Source: Streptomyces sp. NBC_01314 (GTDB lineage Bacteria > Actinomycetota > Actinomycetes > Streptomycetales > Streptomycetaceae). From it: 64,000 nucleotides of DNA. Shown here one piece after another: positions 18,739 through 27,511 of this stretch. A program made the position numbers and the translations under genes. The stretch's first letter is position 1. The number at the start of each line of letters is the position of its first letter. The notes under the pieces are model-generated. The model was not told the DNA's origin, made no database searches, and was given only the letters and a program-made list of their open reading frames with translations. The stretch is from positions 9,362,001 through 9,426,000 of the forward strand of contig NZ_CP108394.1 of NCBI RefSeq assembly GCF_041435215.1, written 5' to 3'.

Positions 18739-19230
18739 TCAGGGCGCGGGCCGTTCGGCGTCCGGCGGCAGCAGGGGTCCGCACTCCCACTGCTGGAAGA
18801 TCAACCGGGTCTCCACCCGCGCCACCTCGCGCCGTGAGGTGAACTCGTCGATGACCAGCCGCTGCAGATCCGCCATGTCCGCGACCGCGACATGCACGAG
18901 ATAGTCGTCCGGCCCGGTGAGGTGGTAGACGGTCCGGGATTCCGGCAGCGCCCGGATCCGTTCCACGAACGGCCCCACCAACTCCCGCCGGTGCGGCCTG
19001 ACCTGCACCGACAACAGAGCCTCCAGGCCACGCCCCAGCTTGGCCGGATCCAGGCGCAGCTGATGGCCGAGGATCACGCCCGCGCGGCGCAGCCGCGTCA
19101 CCCGGTCCAGACAGGTCGACGGCGCGACCCCGACCTGTGCGGCGAGATCCCGGTACGTCGTCCGGGCGTCGTTCTGCAACAGCCGCAGGAGATGGAGATC
19201 CACCGGATCGAGTACGACGGATTCGGCCAT
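18739..19230 (-). CDS. Lrp/AsnC-family regulator, divergent from PLP lyase gene
   Basis: A regulator of 163 residues with an N-terminal HTH (DLHLLRLLQNDARTTYRDLA; VGVAPSTCLDRVTRLRRAG) and an AsnC effector domain (VYHLTGPDDYLVHVAVADM). Only 60 bp separate it from the divergent Cys/Met-type PLP enzyme, which it probably controls in response to an amino acid. TACGTT lies six bases before its ATG (on the reverse strand), giving a likely leaderless transcript. Confidence 0.88.
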   Translation of the reverse strand: MAESVVLDPVDLHLLRLLQNDARTTYRDLAAQVGVAPSTCLDRVTRLRRAGVILGHQLRLDPAKLGRGLEALLSVQVRPHRRELVGPFVERIRALPESRTVYHLTGPDDYLVHVAVADMADLQRLVIDEFTSRREVARVETRLIFQQWECGPLLPPDAERPAP

Positions 19231-19290
19231 TGTTCGAACGTAACACGGGCCTCGATCCTCAGGACCCGGCCGATGTTCATTCTGGCGTCC

Positions 19291-20517
19291 ATGAACTCAG
19301 CGAGCACGCACGCGTACGACCACGCACGCACCACGCCGAGAGCACTGGCCACCGAGGCCGTGCACGCCGGCCGCGACGACCTCGCGCGCCTGGGCCTGCA
19401 CGCCCCGCCGATCGACCTGTCGACCACCTACCCCTCGTACGACAGCCGCGGCGAGGCCGCCCGCATCGACGCCTTCGCCACGGACGGCGCCGAGCCGGAG
19501 GGTCCGCCCGTCTACGGACGGCTCGGCAACCCCACCGTCGCCCGCTTCGAGACCGCCCTCGCCCGCCTCGAAGGCACCGAGAGCGCGGTCGCCTTCGCCA
19601 GCGGCATGGCCGCGCTGAGCGCCGTGCTCCTCGTCCGCGCCTCGATGGGCCTGCGCCACGTCGTCGCCGTACGCCCCCTGTACGGCTGCAGCGATCATCT
19701 CCTCACCGCCGGGCTGCTCGGCACCGAGGTCACCTGGGTCGACCCGGCCGGCGTCGCGGACGCGCTGCGCCCCGACACGGGCCTGGTCCTGGTCGAGTCC
19801 CCGGCCAACCCGACCCTCGCCGAACTCGACCTGCGGGCCCTCGCCCACGCCTGCGGCTCGGTCCCGCTGCTCGCGGACAACACCTTCGCCACGCCCGTCC
19901 TGCAACGCCCGGTCGAACAGGGTGCCCGGCTCGTCCTGCACAGTGCCACCAAGTACCTCGGCGGCCATGGTGACGTGATGGCCGGGGTCGTGGCCTGCGA
20001 CGAGGAGTTCGCCGGGCGACTGCGCCAGGTCCGCTTCGCCACCGGCGGCGTCCTCCACCCGCTCGCCGGCTACCTCCTCCTGCGCGGCCTGTCGACCCTC
20101 CCCGTACGCGTCCGCGCGGCCTCCGCGACCGCCGCGGAACTCGTCCGCCGCCTCGCCGCCGACCCGCGCGTCGCCCGCGTCCACTACCCGCGCATCGGCG
20201 GCGCCATGATCGCCTTCGAGGTCCACGGCGACCCCCACGAGGTCATCGCCGCCGTCCGACTGATCACCCCCGCCGTCAGCCTCGGCAGCGTCGACAGCCT
20301 CATCCAGCACCCGGCCTCCATCAGCCACCGCATCGTGGAGGAGACGGACCGGCGGGGCGCGGGGGTGAGCGACCGGCTGCTGCGGATGTCGGTGGGGCTG
20401 GAGGACGTGGAGGACCTGTGGGCGGACCTGGACGGGGCGTTGGGGGACAGGGCCGAGGGGCGGCTGGAAGCGGATGCCCCTGGTCACCGACCCGTGATGT
20501 CGGCCGGGCGGGGCTGA
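19291..20517 (+). CDS. Trans-sulfuration-family PLP enzyme (Cys/Met metabolism)
   Basis: A protein of 408 residues in the Cys/Met-metabolism PLP family (cystathionine gamma-synthase/lyase, methionine gamma-lyase). Visible marks: [20 protein letters not shown], the [13 protein letters not shown] cofactor-phosphate region, [15 protein letters not shown], and the PLP lysine in [13 protein letters not shown] (about residue 226). Exact reaction is uncertain; control by a neighbouring Lrp protein hints at amino-acid breakdown. An ATG at 19273 would add six residues. The C-terminal 25 residues are an extra Pro/Gly tail. Confidence 0.88.
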   Translation: MNSASTHAYDHARTTPRALATEAVHAGRDDLARLGLHAPPIDLSTTYPSYDSRGEAARIDAFATDGAEPEGPPVYGRLGNPTVARFETALARLEGTESAVAFASGMAALSAVLLVRASMGLRHVVAVRPLYGCSDHLLTAGLLGTEVTWVDPAGVADALRPDTGLVLVESPANPTLAELDLRALAHACGSVPLLADNTFATPVLQRPVEQGARLVLHSATKYLGGHGDVMAGVVACDEEFAGRLRQVRFATGGVLHPLAGYLLLRGLSTLPVRVRAASATAAELVRRLAADPRVARVHYPRIGGAMIAFEVHGDPHEVIAAVRLITPAVSLGSVDSLIQHPASISHRIVEETDRRGAGVSDRLLRMSVGLEDVEDLWADLDGALGDRAEGRLEADAPGHRPVMSAGRG

Positions 20518-20652
20518 GCGCCGGAGGCGCTCCGAGGCCGTGTGCCCACGGAGCGCCGGGCGCCGGGCGCGCGGGCCACCGGTGGGCCGGCGCGGTCGGT
20601 GGGGCCGGTCCGGGCCCGGGAGTGCGGGGCACTGTTGACAGGGCTCCCGCGA

Positions 20653-20674
20653 CCGCGCCCCTTCAGGGGCGCGG
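20653..20674. terminator. Strong hairpin between convergent genes
   Basis: CCGCGCCCC, loop TTCA, GGGGCGCGG: a 9-bp perfect GC stem between the PLP enzyme and the convergent acetyltransferase gene. The following GGGACCTGCGCGA resembles the right arm of the larger inverted repeat at 23945-24025, so both belong to one intergenic repeat family. The rest of the 219-bp gap shows no gene. Confidence 0.65.
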
Positions 20675-20736
20675 GGACCTGCGCGATCGGCCCCCGCACG
20701 CCCGCACTCGACAACGACCCGAATGTCCCGCCCGCG

Positions 20737-22041
20737 CTACTCGGTCATGTCGACCGACCGTTCACGCGACCGCGCGGCGACCGCCGGCTCATCCAGCCGC
20801 GCGGTGATCACGAGCGTCCCCTCCTCGATCTGATAGTCGAGCGGCAGCTCAAGCCCCCGCATCGCCGCGACCATCCCCGTGTTGGACGACTGCGTCACCA
20901 CGTACACGTTCGCGCAGCCCGTCCCGGCCGCCATGTCCATCAGCCTGCGGAGCAGTTCTCCGCCGACCCCGCGCCGCTGCCAGTCGTCCTCGACGAGGAG
21001 CGCGATCTCCGTCTCGTCGCCGTCCCACAGCAGATGACCGAGGCCGACGAGGCGTCCCGACGCCGTCTGCGCGGCGAGCGTCCGCCCGAAACGGGGACTG
21101 AGCAGATGCCTCAGATACCGGTCGGCGTCGCCCACCGGCCCGTGGTACCGCATGCTCAGCGTGCGCGCGGAGCACCGCTCGTGCATCGCCTTCGCCGCCC
21201 GCAGGTCCCCGACGTCGGCGCGCCGCACCATGATGTCGTTGCCCTCGGGCAGCGTCAGGACGTCCTGGCTGCGCGGGATCCGCGGCCCCAGCCGCGCGTC
21301 CAGTTCCACCAGGGCCCGAGCCCGCGCGAACTCCGTCGGCGTGAACGGCAGATACGGCCGCTCCACCGTGATCACCCCGCCCTCAGGGGCCCGCAGCCGC
21401 ATCACCGTGTCCTCCAGGGCTCCTTCGACCGGGGCGCTCTCCTGCGCCCGGCCCGAGCCGGGAGCGGTGGCGGGCGTCGAGCGGATGGTGCAGCGGCCCA
21501 GCAACTGCCGCAGCGCGAGCGGGAGTTCCGCCGCGTCCAGCGCCGTACGCGTGGCCAGGCCGAGAATCCGGGTCGGCGCGTCCACCAGGTCATGGGCGTC
21601 ACCGCGCTCGATCCAGGTCCCGGTGCCGCCCGCCTCCGACACGGCCCGGCCGAGCTCGGTGGCCGACAGTTCCTCGGGCGCCCGGAGCAGGAACTCGTCC
21701 ACCGTGCCCTCGGCCAGCGGATGCGTCTGCAGGCTCAGGATGTCGACCCTGTGCCCCGCCAGCGCCGTGCACAGCGCGGCCAGCGAACCCGGCTCGTCCT
21801 TGACTGTCGTCCGCATCCGCCACAACAGGGTCGCCCCGGTGGCCGCCGGGGCGACCGCCTGGGACGGCCCGGACTGCCGCCCTCCGGCGAGCGGCGGCCC
21901 GGGGTCGGTATCGCTCGTCGGCGGCGCGTGACCGTGGCGCCGTTCCCACCGGCTACGGAACGCGGCCGTGGCCGACAGCAAGCGGTGGTGCAGAGGGCGG
22001 CTGTTTTGCGCCCGCGGCGCATCGGACATGTCTGGAGTCAT
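20737..22041 (-). CDS. ACT-domain plus GNAT acetyltransferase
   Basis: A protein of 434 residues. After a roughly 70-residue disordered leader comes an ACT-like domain (about 75-150; MRTTVKDEPGSLAALCTALA, VDILSLQTHPL), which usually binds an amino acid, then a linker, and a GNAT acetyltransferase domain (about 270-410; VEDDWQRRGVGGELLRRLMD is the acetyl-CoA loop). The pairing suggests acetylation controlled by an amino acid, as in amino-acid-regulated protein acetyltransferases of actinobacteria; the target is not shown. The 132 bp upstream are relatively AT-rich and should hold its promoter. Confidence 0.87.
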   Translation of the reverse strand: MTPDMSDAPRAQNSRPLHHRLLSATAAFRSRWERRHGHAPPTSDTDPGPPLAGGRQSGPSQAVAPAATGATLLWRMRTTVKDEPGSLAALCTALAGHRVDILSLQTHPLAEGTVDEFLLRAPEELSATELGRAVSEAGGTGTWIERGDAHDLVDAPTRILGLATRTALDAAELPLALRQLLGRCTIRSTPATAPGSGRAQESAPVEGALEDTVMRLRAPEGGVITVERPYLPFTPTEFARARALVELDARLGPRIPRSQDVLTLPEGNDIMVRRADVGDLRAAKAMHERCSARTLSMRYHGPVGDADRYLRHLLSPRFGRTLAAQTASGRLVGLGHLLWDGDETEIALLVEDDWQRRGVGGELLRRLMDMAAGTGCANVYVVTQSSNTGMVAAMRGLELPLDYQIEEGTLVITARLDEPAVAARSRERSVDMTE

Positions 22042-22173
22042 GAGGCCACTGTGAACGAACGGTGTTGCGTGATCACGAACGCTTTGTGACTGACCGGTAA
22101 AAGCATCGTTCCGTGCCTTTTGTTGCTTTTTGTATGACTGATGCTGTCGGAGCCGGTGCCAACGGTGACCGGG

Positions 22174-23769
22174 TCACTGCCCGACCAGACCCGGCTGGAG
22201 CACCTTCGTGTACAGCACGGTCCCGTCCTGCTCCCGCAGCCGTACCGTCAACTCCCCGCTGTGGCCGTCGATGTCGACCTCGCCGAAGAACTGGTAGCCG
22301 CCCGCCGGTGACACGTTCGCCGTGGTCGGCGCCTTCACGAACACCCGCTCGGGGCCGAAGGTGCTGTCCAGCGCGTTCGCCGGGAAGGCACCGGCGTTGA
22401 GCGGGCCGGAGACGAACTCCCAGAACGGCTCGAAGTCGGTGAAGGCGGCCCGCGACGGCTGGTAGTGCTGCGCCGAGGTGTAGTGCACGTCGGCCGTCAG
22501 CCACACCGTGCCGGTGATCTTCCGGTGTTTGACGAACCGCAGCAGCTCGGCGATCTGCAGCTCCCGCCCGAGCGGCGCGCCCGGGTCGCCCTGCGCCACG
22601 GCCTCGATGTTCGGTTTGCCGTCCCCGGTGTCCGGCACGACCAGTCCGAGCGGCATGTCGGAGGCGATCACCTTCCACACCGCGCGCGACCGCGACAGCT
22701 CCCGCTTGAGCCACCGCAACTGCTCGGCGCCGAGAATGCCCACCGCGTCGGTGGACTGCGTGCCGGGAGAGTTGGCGTTGCGGTACATCCGCATGTCAAG
22801 CACGAACACGTCAAGCAGGGGGCCGTGGCGCAGTACGCGGTACACCCGGCCCTCCCGGGAGCCCGGCCGCAGTGTGGAGATCGGGAAGTACTCGCTCAAG
22901 GCCCGACGCGCCCGCGCCGCCAGCACGTCCACACTCTTCTCGGTGTACCGGGTGTCGGTGAGGATCTCGCCCGGGTACCAGTTGTTGGTGACCTCGTGGT
23001 CGTCCCACTGCACGATCGCCGGGACCTGGGCGTTGAACCGCTTCAGGTTCTCGTCCAGCAGGTTGTAGCGGAAGTTGCCCCGGAACTCGGCGAGCGTCTC
23101 CGCGACCTTGGACTTCTCCTCGGTGGTGACGTTCCGCCAGGTGCTGCCGTCGGGGAGCGTGGCCGTCGCCCTGATCGGGCCGTCGGCGTAGATCGTGTCG
23201 CCGCTGAACAGGAAGAAGTCCGGGTCCAGCGCGCCCATCGCGTCGAAGACGCGGTAGCCGCCCCGGTCGGGGTTGATGCCCCAGCCCTGCCCGGCCAGGT
23301 CGCCCGACCACACGAACCGCGCCCCGGAGCGCCGCTTCAGCGACGTCGTACGGAACGTGCCGGTGACCGGCTCGCCGGTGCGGCGGGGGTCGTCCGGGTC
23401 GGCGAGCAGCACCCGGTAGTGGATCTGCTCGCCCGACGGCAGACCCCGCAGCCGCGTCGTGCCGGTGAAGTCCGTGCCGGCGCCGAGCAGCGGGCCGTGC
23501 CATCTGCGCGGGTCGCGGAACGACTCGGTGGCGGACGTCTCGACGATCATGCGCGCCGGACGGTCCGACCGCACCCACACCAGCCCGGAGTGCGCGGTCA
23601 CGTCTCCGGCCTGCACACCCCAGCCGGCCTTCGGCCGTCCCGACAGGGCCAGCGCCGGCACCGACCCGAGCGCGACGGAACCGGGCAGCGCCAGCGCCGC
23701 CGACGCGGCGAGCGAGCCGCGCAGCACGCTGCGACGACCGGGCAGGGGACTCGGCGGACGGTGTGACAT
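22174..23769 (-). CDS. phoD: PhoD-like alkaline phosphatase, Tat-exported
   Basis: A protein of 531 residues, the PhoD-type phosphodiesterase/alkaline phosphatase. The leader has a twin-arginine motif (PGRRSVLRGSLAAS) and an Ala-rich hydrophobic stretch, so it is exported folded. A PhoD N-terminal domain (GVQAGDVTAHSGLVWVR) is followed by the metallophosphatase motifs FFLFSGDTIYADG, VQWDDHEVTNNW and LTADVHYTSAQHY. It releases phosphate from phosphodiesters outside the cell, and may be PhoR-PhoP controlled (see the repeat pair upstream). The ATG at 23769 puts the Tat motif near residue 11. Confidence 0.9.
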   Translation of the reverse strand: MSHRPPSPLPGRRSVLRGSLAASAALALPGSVALGSVPALALSGRPKAGWGVQAGDVTAHSGLVWVRSDRPARMIVETSATESFRDPRRWHGPLLGAGTDFTGTTRLRGLPSGEQIHYRVLLADPDDPRRTGEPVTGTFRTTSLKRRSGARFVWSGDLAGQGWGINPDRGGYRVFDAMGALDPDFFLFSGDTIYADGPIRATATLPDGSTWRNVTTEEKSKVAETLAEFRGNFRYNLLDENLKRFNAQVPAIVQWDDHEVTNNWYPGEILTDTRYTEKSVDVLAARARRALSEYFPISTLRPGSREGRVYRVLRHGPLLDVFVLDMRMYRNANSPGTQSTDAVGILGAEQLRWLKRELSRSRAVWKVIASDMPLGLVVPDTGDGKPNIEAVAQGDPGAPLGRELQIAELLRFVKHRKITGTVWLTADVHYTSAQHYQPSRAAFTDFEPFWEFVSGPLNAGAFPANALDSTFGPERVFVKAPTTANVSPAGGYQFFGEVDIDGHSGELTVRLREQDGTVLYTKVLQPGLVGQ

Positions 23770-23833
23770 GAATGCGCCTCCAGCGACGGATCCGGCCAAT
23801 GTGCACAACCACAACTACTGGTACGCCGCAGCG

Positions 23834-23855
23834 CACACGGAAACGACAAGTGAAC
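23834..23855 (-). promoter_or_regulatory. Possible PHO box upstream of phoD
   Basis: Read on the minus strand, two contiguous 11-nt units GTTCACTTGTC and GTTTCCGTGTG lie 65-86 bp before the phoD start. The first matches the start of the Streptomyces PhoP direct-repeat unit (GTTCACC) in six of seven bases, the second is weaker. The assignment is by pattern only. Confidence 0.4.
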
Positions 23856-23944
23856 AACTGACCGGGCGACGAGGGAAGCACCGACGCCGCGGGAGAGCTC
23901 GGGGAGCTCGGTGCGTTGGCGGCCGCGGAGTGGGTGGGGGGTGC

Positions 23945-24025
23945 TCGCGCAGTTCCCCGCGCCCTTGGAGGACGAAAAGCACGGGGCGCAGCCCCTGCTT
24001 CTCAGGGGCGCGGGGAACTGCGCGA
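23945..24025. repeat. Large inverted repeat with nested hairpin (Streptomyces-type intergenic repeat)
   Basis: Perfect 20-bp arms, TCGCGCAGTTCCCCGCGCCC at 23945-23964 and its complement at 24006-24025, around a 41-nt centre that can itself fold (GCCCCTG cttct CAGGGGC at 23991-24009). It lies in the 365-bp gap between the end of the MocR gene and phoD, both on the minus strand, and should end MocR transcription. The rest of the gap shows no gene. Confidence 0.75.
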
Positions 24026-24134
24026 CCAGCCCCACCCGCCCCGCAGCCAAAGAACGCACCTGAGCGGGGTCGCGGGGGCGGCAGCCCCTGGCGATGGGAC
24101 GGGTAGGGGCGGCGGGGGCGAGAAGACCCGTGCG

Positions 24135-25595
24135 TCAGCCGACCGCCGACGCCAGCACCCCCACCCCCTCCCGAATCCGCGCGGGAGACAGATGCGCGTA
24201 CCCCATCACCAACCGCATCCCTTCGTCCGGCACCCGCCCGTACTGCGCCAGCCCCCGGATCGCGACCCCGGCGGCCCCTGCCCGCTCCAGGAACCGGTCG
24301 AGCGGCCCGTACCGATCGGGCAGCGCGACGATGACATGCAGCCCCGCCGCGATCCCGGACACCTCCGCCCCGGGAAAGTGCTCGGCGAGCGCGGAGACCA
24401 GCGCGTCACGCCGCTCCCGATAGGCCCGCTGGCACCGCCGCAACTGCCGGTCGTAGTCGCCCCGCTCCACGAACCGGGCGAAGAGCGCCTGGTCGATGAC
24501 GGGATGGCCGAGGTCCATGGTCCGTTTGCGCTCGACGACCTCCTCCGCCAGCGACGCCGGCACGAGGAGCCAGCCCAGCCGCAACCCGGGCGCGAGGGAC
24601 TTGCTGACGGACCCCGTGTACGCGACCCGCTCGGGGTCGAGTCCCTGCAGGGCGCCCACGGGCGCGCGGTCGTAGCGGAAGTCCCCGTCGTAGTCGTCCT
24701 CGACGATCAGCCCGTCCACCGCCCGCGCCCAGTCGAGGAGTTCGGCCCGCCGCCGCGCGGAGTACGCGATCCCCGACGGGAACTGATGAGCCGGCGTCGT
24801 CACCATCGCCCGTACCCCGGACTCCCGCAGCGGCCCGACGGACGGCCCCTCCTCGTCCAGCGGCAGCGGCACGGTGCCCAGCCCGGCGGCGGCGTACAGC
24901 GTCCCGTGCTCGGGGCTGCCCGGGTCCTCGACGCCGACGACGCGTATCCCGCGCGCGTGGAGCACGAAGCCGAGCAGGGTCGCGGCCTGTGCCACCCCCG
25001 AGACGACGAGGATGCGCTCCGGGTCCGCGACCACCCCCCGGCGCCGTACGAGCAGTTCGGCGAGCACGGTACGCAGCCGGGGCAGTCCGCGCGGATCGGG
25101 GTAGCCCAGCGCCTGGTGCGGCAGTTCCGCGAGCACCCCACGCTGGGCCGCCGCCCACGCGGCGCGCGGGAACAGTGACAGGTCCGGCGTCCCGGGCACG
25201 AAGTCGGCCCGGGCGCCGGGGGAACGCGGGGCGAGGTCACGCGCGTGTGGAGGGGCGGCCCGCACGGCGGCGCCCACCCAGGTCCCGGCACCCCGGCCGC
25301 TGCGCAGATAGCCCTCCGCGACCAGCTGCTCGTACGCCTCCGTCACCAGCCCGCGCGACACCCCGAGATCGACGGCCAGCTCCCGGCTCGACGGCAGCCG
25401 CGTCCCCCGCGTGAGCCGTCCCGACCGGATCGACTCCCGCAGCGCCGCCTGCAACGTACGTCCACGCGCGCGTGCGGGCGCGTCGGCGACCGGCAGCAGC
25501 AACTGCCAGGCGCCGGACCGTGGAGCGGACCCCGGGGGCGCACCCTCCTCCGAAGCACCCGTACCGTCCTGCGGACTGGTCCCCGATGACATCAT
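24135..25595 (-). CDS. MocR-type regulator (GntR HTH fused to aminotransferase fold)
   Basis: A protein of 486 residues. Residues about 45-115 form a GntR winged HTH (RGTRLPSSRELAVDLGVSRGLV). The rest is a fold-type I aminotransferase, with VEDDYDGDFRYDR and the PLP lysine in YTGSVSKSLAPGLRLGW (about residue 333). MocR proteins sense PLP or an amino acid and regulate neighbouring genes. The divergent gene 47 bp away is a DMT transporter, its likely target. In the shared spacer TGGACC and CGGACC recur 13 bp apart, a possible direct-repeat site. Confidence 0.9.
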   Translation of the reverse strand: MMSSGTSPQDGTGASEEGAPPGSAPRSGAWQLLLPVADAPARARGRTLQAALRESIRSGRLTRGTRLPSSRELAVDLGVSRGLVTEAYEQLVAEGYLRSGRGAGTWVGAAVRAAPPHARDLAPRSPGARADFVPGTPDLSLFPRAAWAAAQRGVLAELPHQALGYPDPRGLPRLRTVLAELLVRRRGVVADPERILVVSGVAQAATLLGFVLHARGIRVVGVEDPGSPEHGTLYAAAGLGTVPLPLDEEGPSVGPLRESGVRAMVTTPAHQFPSGIAYSARRRAELLDWARAVDGLIVEDDYDGDFRYDRAPVGALQGLDPERVAYTGSVSKSLAPGLRLGWLLVPASLAEEVVERKRTMDLGHPVIDQALFARFVERGDYDRQLRRCQRAYRERRDALVSALAEHFPGAEVSGIAAGLHVIVALPDRYGPLDRFLERAGAAGVAIRGLAQYGRVPDEGMRLVMGYAHLSPARIREGVGVLASAVG

Positions 25596-25642
25596 GAAAG
25601 TGGACCTTAAACCGGACCGTCCGCGTCCCTAGCGTCACGACC

Positions 25643-26803
25643 ATGACGAACGCCACCACCCGCGGAGCCCTCCTCGCCGCCCTCGCCTGCACTCTCGTCG
25701 GCGGCTCCTTCACCGCCAACAGCGTCCTGGGCGACTTTCCGTACGCGGGCGGCCAGTTCCTCCGTTACGGTCTCGCCTGCCTCCTCCTGCTCCCGCTGCT
25801 CGGCCGGGGCGGCACGGCACCGCTGCGTCGCCTCACCGCACGCCAGTGGGCGCGACTGGGTCTGCTCGCGGCGGTCGGCATGGTCGGCTTCAACGTCGCC
25901 GTGCTCGCCGCCGAGCGCACGGCGGAACCGGCGGTGCCGGGGGTCTTCGTGGGCTGCGCCCCGGTGGTCGTGGCCGTCCTCGTACCGCTGACGGAGGGCC
26001 GGCGTCCACAACGGCCGGTCCTCTACGGGGCGTCGCTGGTCGCGGTCGGCGCGTCCACCGTCCAGGGGTGGGGGCGTACGGACGGTGCGGGCATCGCCTT
26101 CTCGGTGTGCGCGCTGGTCGGCGAGGTCGGCTTCGCGGTGCTGGCCGTGCCGGTGCTGCGACCGCTCGGCCCGAGGCTCCTGTCGGCGACCGTGTGCGCG
26201 GTCGCCGCGATCGAGTCTGCGGTCGTCGGCCCGGTCGTCGACGGCGGCGAGTGGCTGCGCCGTCCCGACGGCACGGAGACCGCCGCGCTGCTGTGGCAGG
26301 CGGCGGTCGTCACGGTCGTCGGGTTCGTGTGCTGGTACATGGGCGTGCAGCGCATCGGTGCCGAGCGCGCCACCCTCTTCTCCGGTCTCATCCCGGTGGC
26401 CGCCGCCTGCACGGCGCCCCTTGTCGGCACGGGCTCGTACGGTGCCGCACAGGCCGTGGGCAGCGCGCTGGTCGGTGCCGGAGTCGCCCTGGGATCGGGG
26501 GTCTCGGCCCGCCGCCGGTCAGCGGCTGCCGTCGAGGATGACGCGTGCGACGAGGGCGGGGTCGTCGTTCATGGGGCAGTGGCCGCAGCCGGGCAGCCGC
26601 ACCAGCCGGGCGCCGGGGATGACCCGCTTGGCGCGCAGGCCCTGACGGCGGACGAGCAGCCAGTCCCGCGTGCCCCAGGCCACGGTGATCGGGAGCCCGG
26701 GGATGTCGTCGGTGAACAGGATGCTGCCGCCGGCCCGGAGGGTCTGGTCGAACCCGGTGGCGCCCGCCAGCGCGAGCGTCTCGGCGACCACGGCCTCGGG
26801 TGA
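25643..26803 (+). CDS. EamA/DMT-family transporter with antisense read-through tail
   Basis: Residues 1-295 form a typical ten-helix EamA/DMT permease (VGGSFTANSVLGDFPYAGGQ early; two related halves), probably an exporter of an amino-acid-like metabolite. Related proteins stop near residue 295-300. Here the frame runs on for about 90 hydrophilic residues rich in Gly, Ala, Glu and Asp, fully antisense to the alpha/beta hydrolase gene, giving a 285-bp convergent overlap. Either the native stop was lost or there is a frameshift near 26520. TAGCGT lies seven bases before the ATG. The MocR gene is divergent. Confidence 0.8.
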   Translation: MTNATTRGALLAALACTLVGGSFTANSVLGDFPYAGGQFLRYGLACLLLLPLLGRGGTAPLRRLTARQWARLGLLAAVGMVGFNVAVLAAERTAEPAVPGVFVGCAPVVVAVLVPLTEGRRPQRPVLYGASLVAVGASTVQGWGRTDGAGIAFSVCALVGEVGFAVLAVPVLRPLGPRLLSATVCAVAAIESAVVGPVVDGGEWLRRPDGTETAALLWQAAVVTVVGFVCWYMGVQRIGAERATLFSGLIPVAAACTAPLVGTGSYGAAQAVGSALVGAGVALGSGVSARRRSAAAVEDDACDEGGVVVHGAVAAAGQPHQPGAGDDPLGAQALTADEQPVPRAPGHGDREPGDVVGEQDAAAGPEGLVEPGGARQRERLGDHGLG

Positions 26804-27352
26804 ACGGCGGCTCGGGCGGGCGTAGATGGTGCTCGTCAGGGCGGTGCGGCCGGCCGCCGAACGGGACAGCCGCTCGACCAGCGGCAGCGGCAGCCGCCGT
26901 GAGATGTGCCGCATGGTGAGCAGGATGCCGAACGCGTAGCGCCGCTCGGCCTCGTTCCAGAACCCGGCCGGGGACAGGGCCGTGACGGATCGTACGAGCT
27001 TCTCGCGGCCCAGCTCCAGGGCGAGCAGACCGCCGAGGGAGTTGCCCGCCACATGGGGGCGGTCGAGGTCCAGGGCCTCGCAGAAGGCGCCGAAGACGGC
27101 GGTCGTCGTGGGCAGGTCGTAGGAGAGGCCGTCCGGCAGTGCGGGGGACTCGCCGAAGCCGGGGAGGTCCACGGTGATGACCTCGCGTTCGGCCGCCAGG
27201 ATGTGTGTCACCGGGTCCCAGGCCTGCCGGTGGTGGCCGATGCCGTGCAGCAGGAGCAGCGGCTCGCCGGTGCCCTCACGCGTGTAGGAGACCGTCACGG
27301 GCCGCGGGCCGAGCGGAGAGGGGACCTGGAAGGTGACCGTGGCGGCGGACAT
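26519..27352 (-). CDS. Alpha/beta hydrolase
   Basis: A cytosolic alpha/beta hydrolase of 277 residues with oxyanion region LLLLHGIGHHRQAW, nucleophile elbow VAGNSLGGLLALELG (Ser about 105) and catalytic His near the C-terminus in LPGCGHCPMND. The substrate is unknown; esterase, lactonase or haloperoxidase-like are all possible. It is divergent from an ECF41 sigma factor gene (159 bp apart), which often controls such an adjacent enzyme. Its last 285 bp overlap the antisense tail of the DMT gene. Confidence 0.9.
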   Translation of the reverse strand: MSAATVTFQVPSPLGPRPVTVSYTREGTGEPLLLLHGIGHHRQAWDPVTHILAAEREVITVDLPGFGESPALPDGLSYDLPTTTAVFGAFCEALDLDRPHVAGNSLGGLLALELGREKLVRSVTALSPAGFWNEAERRYAFGILLTMRHISRRLPLPLVERLSRSAAGRTALTSTIYARPSRRSPEAVVAETLALAGATGFDQTLRAGGSILFTDDIPGLPITVAWGTRDWLLVRRQGLRAKRVIPGARLVRLPGCGHCPMNDDPALVARVILDGSR

Positions 27353-27511
27353 GGTGCAGCTCCTCGTCGGGGAGGGTGGGCGCGCTGACGTACGACGTTC
27401 ATAGACAGCTTGTCAGCAACTGCTACTGGCGGGTAGTCCCTGTGGGTAACAAGCGTGCGCGTCCTCGGAATCGCCTGGACACGGCCGCGTCCCTCGGGAT
27501 GGGATGGAACG

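Noticed and set aside
27380..27440. ECF41-type promoter elements (TGTCACA and CGTC) between the hydrolase and sigma genes
   Set aside because: TGACAAG and CGTC occur, but at spacings that do not match the expected promoter; I could not settle on one.
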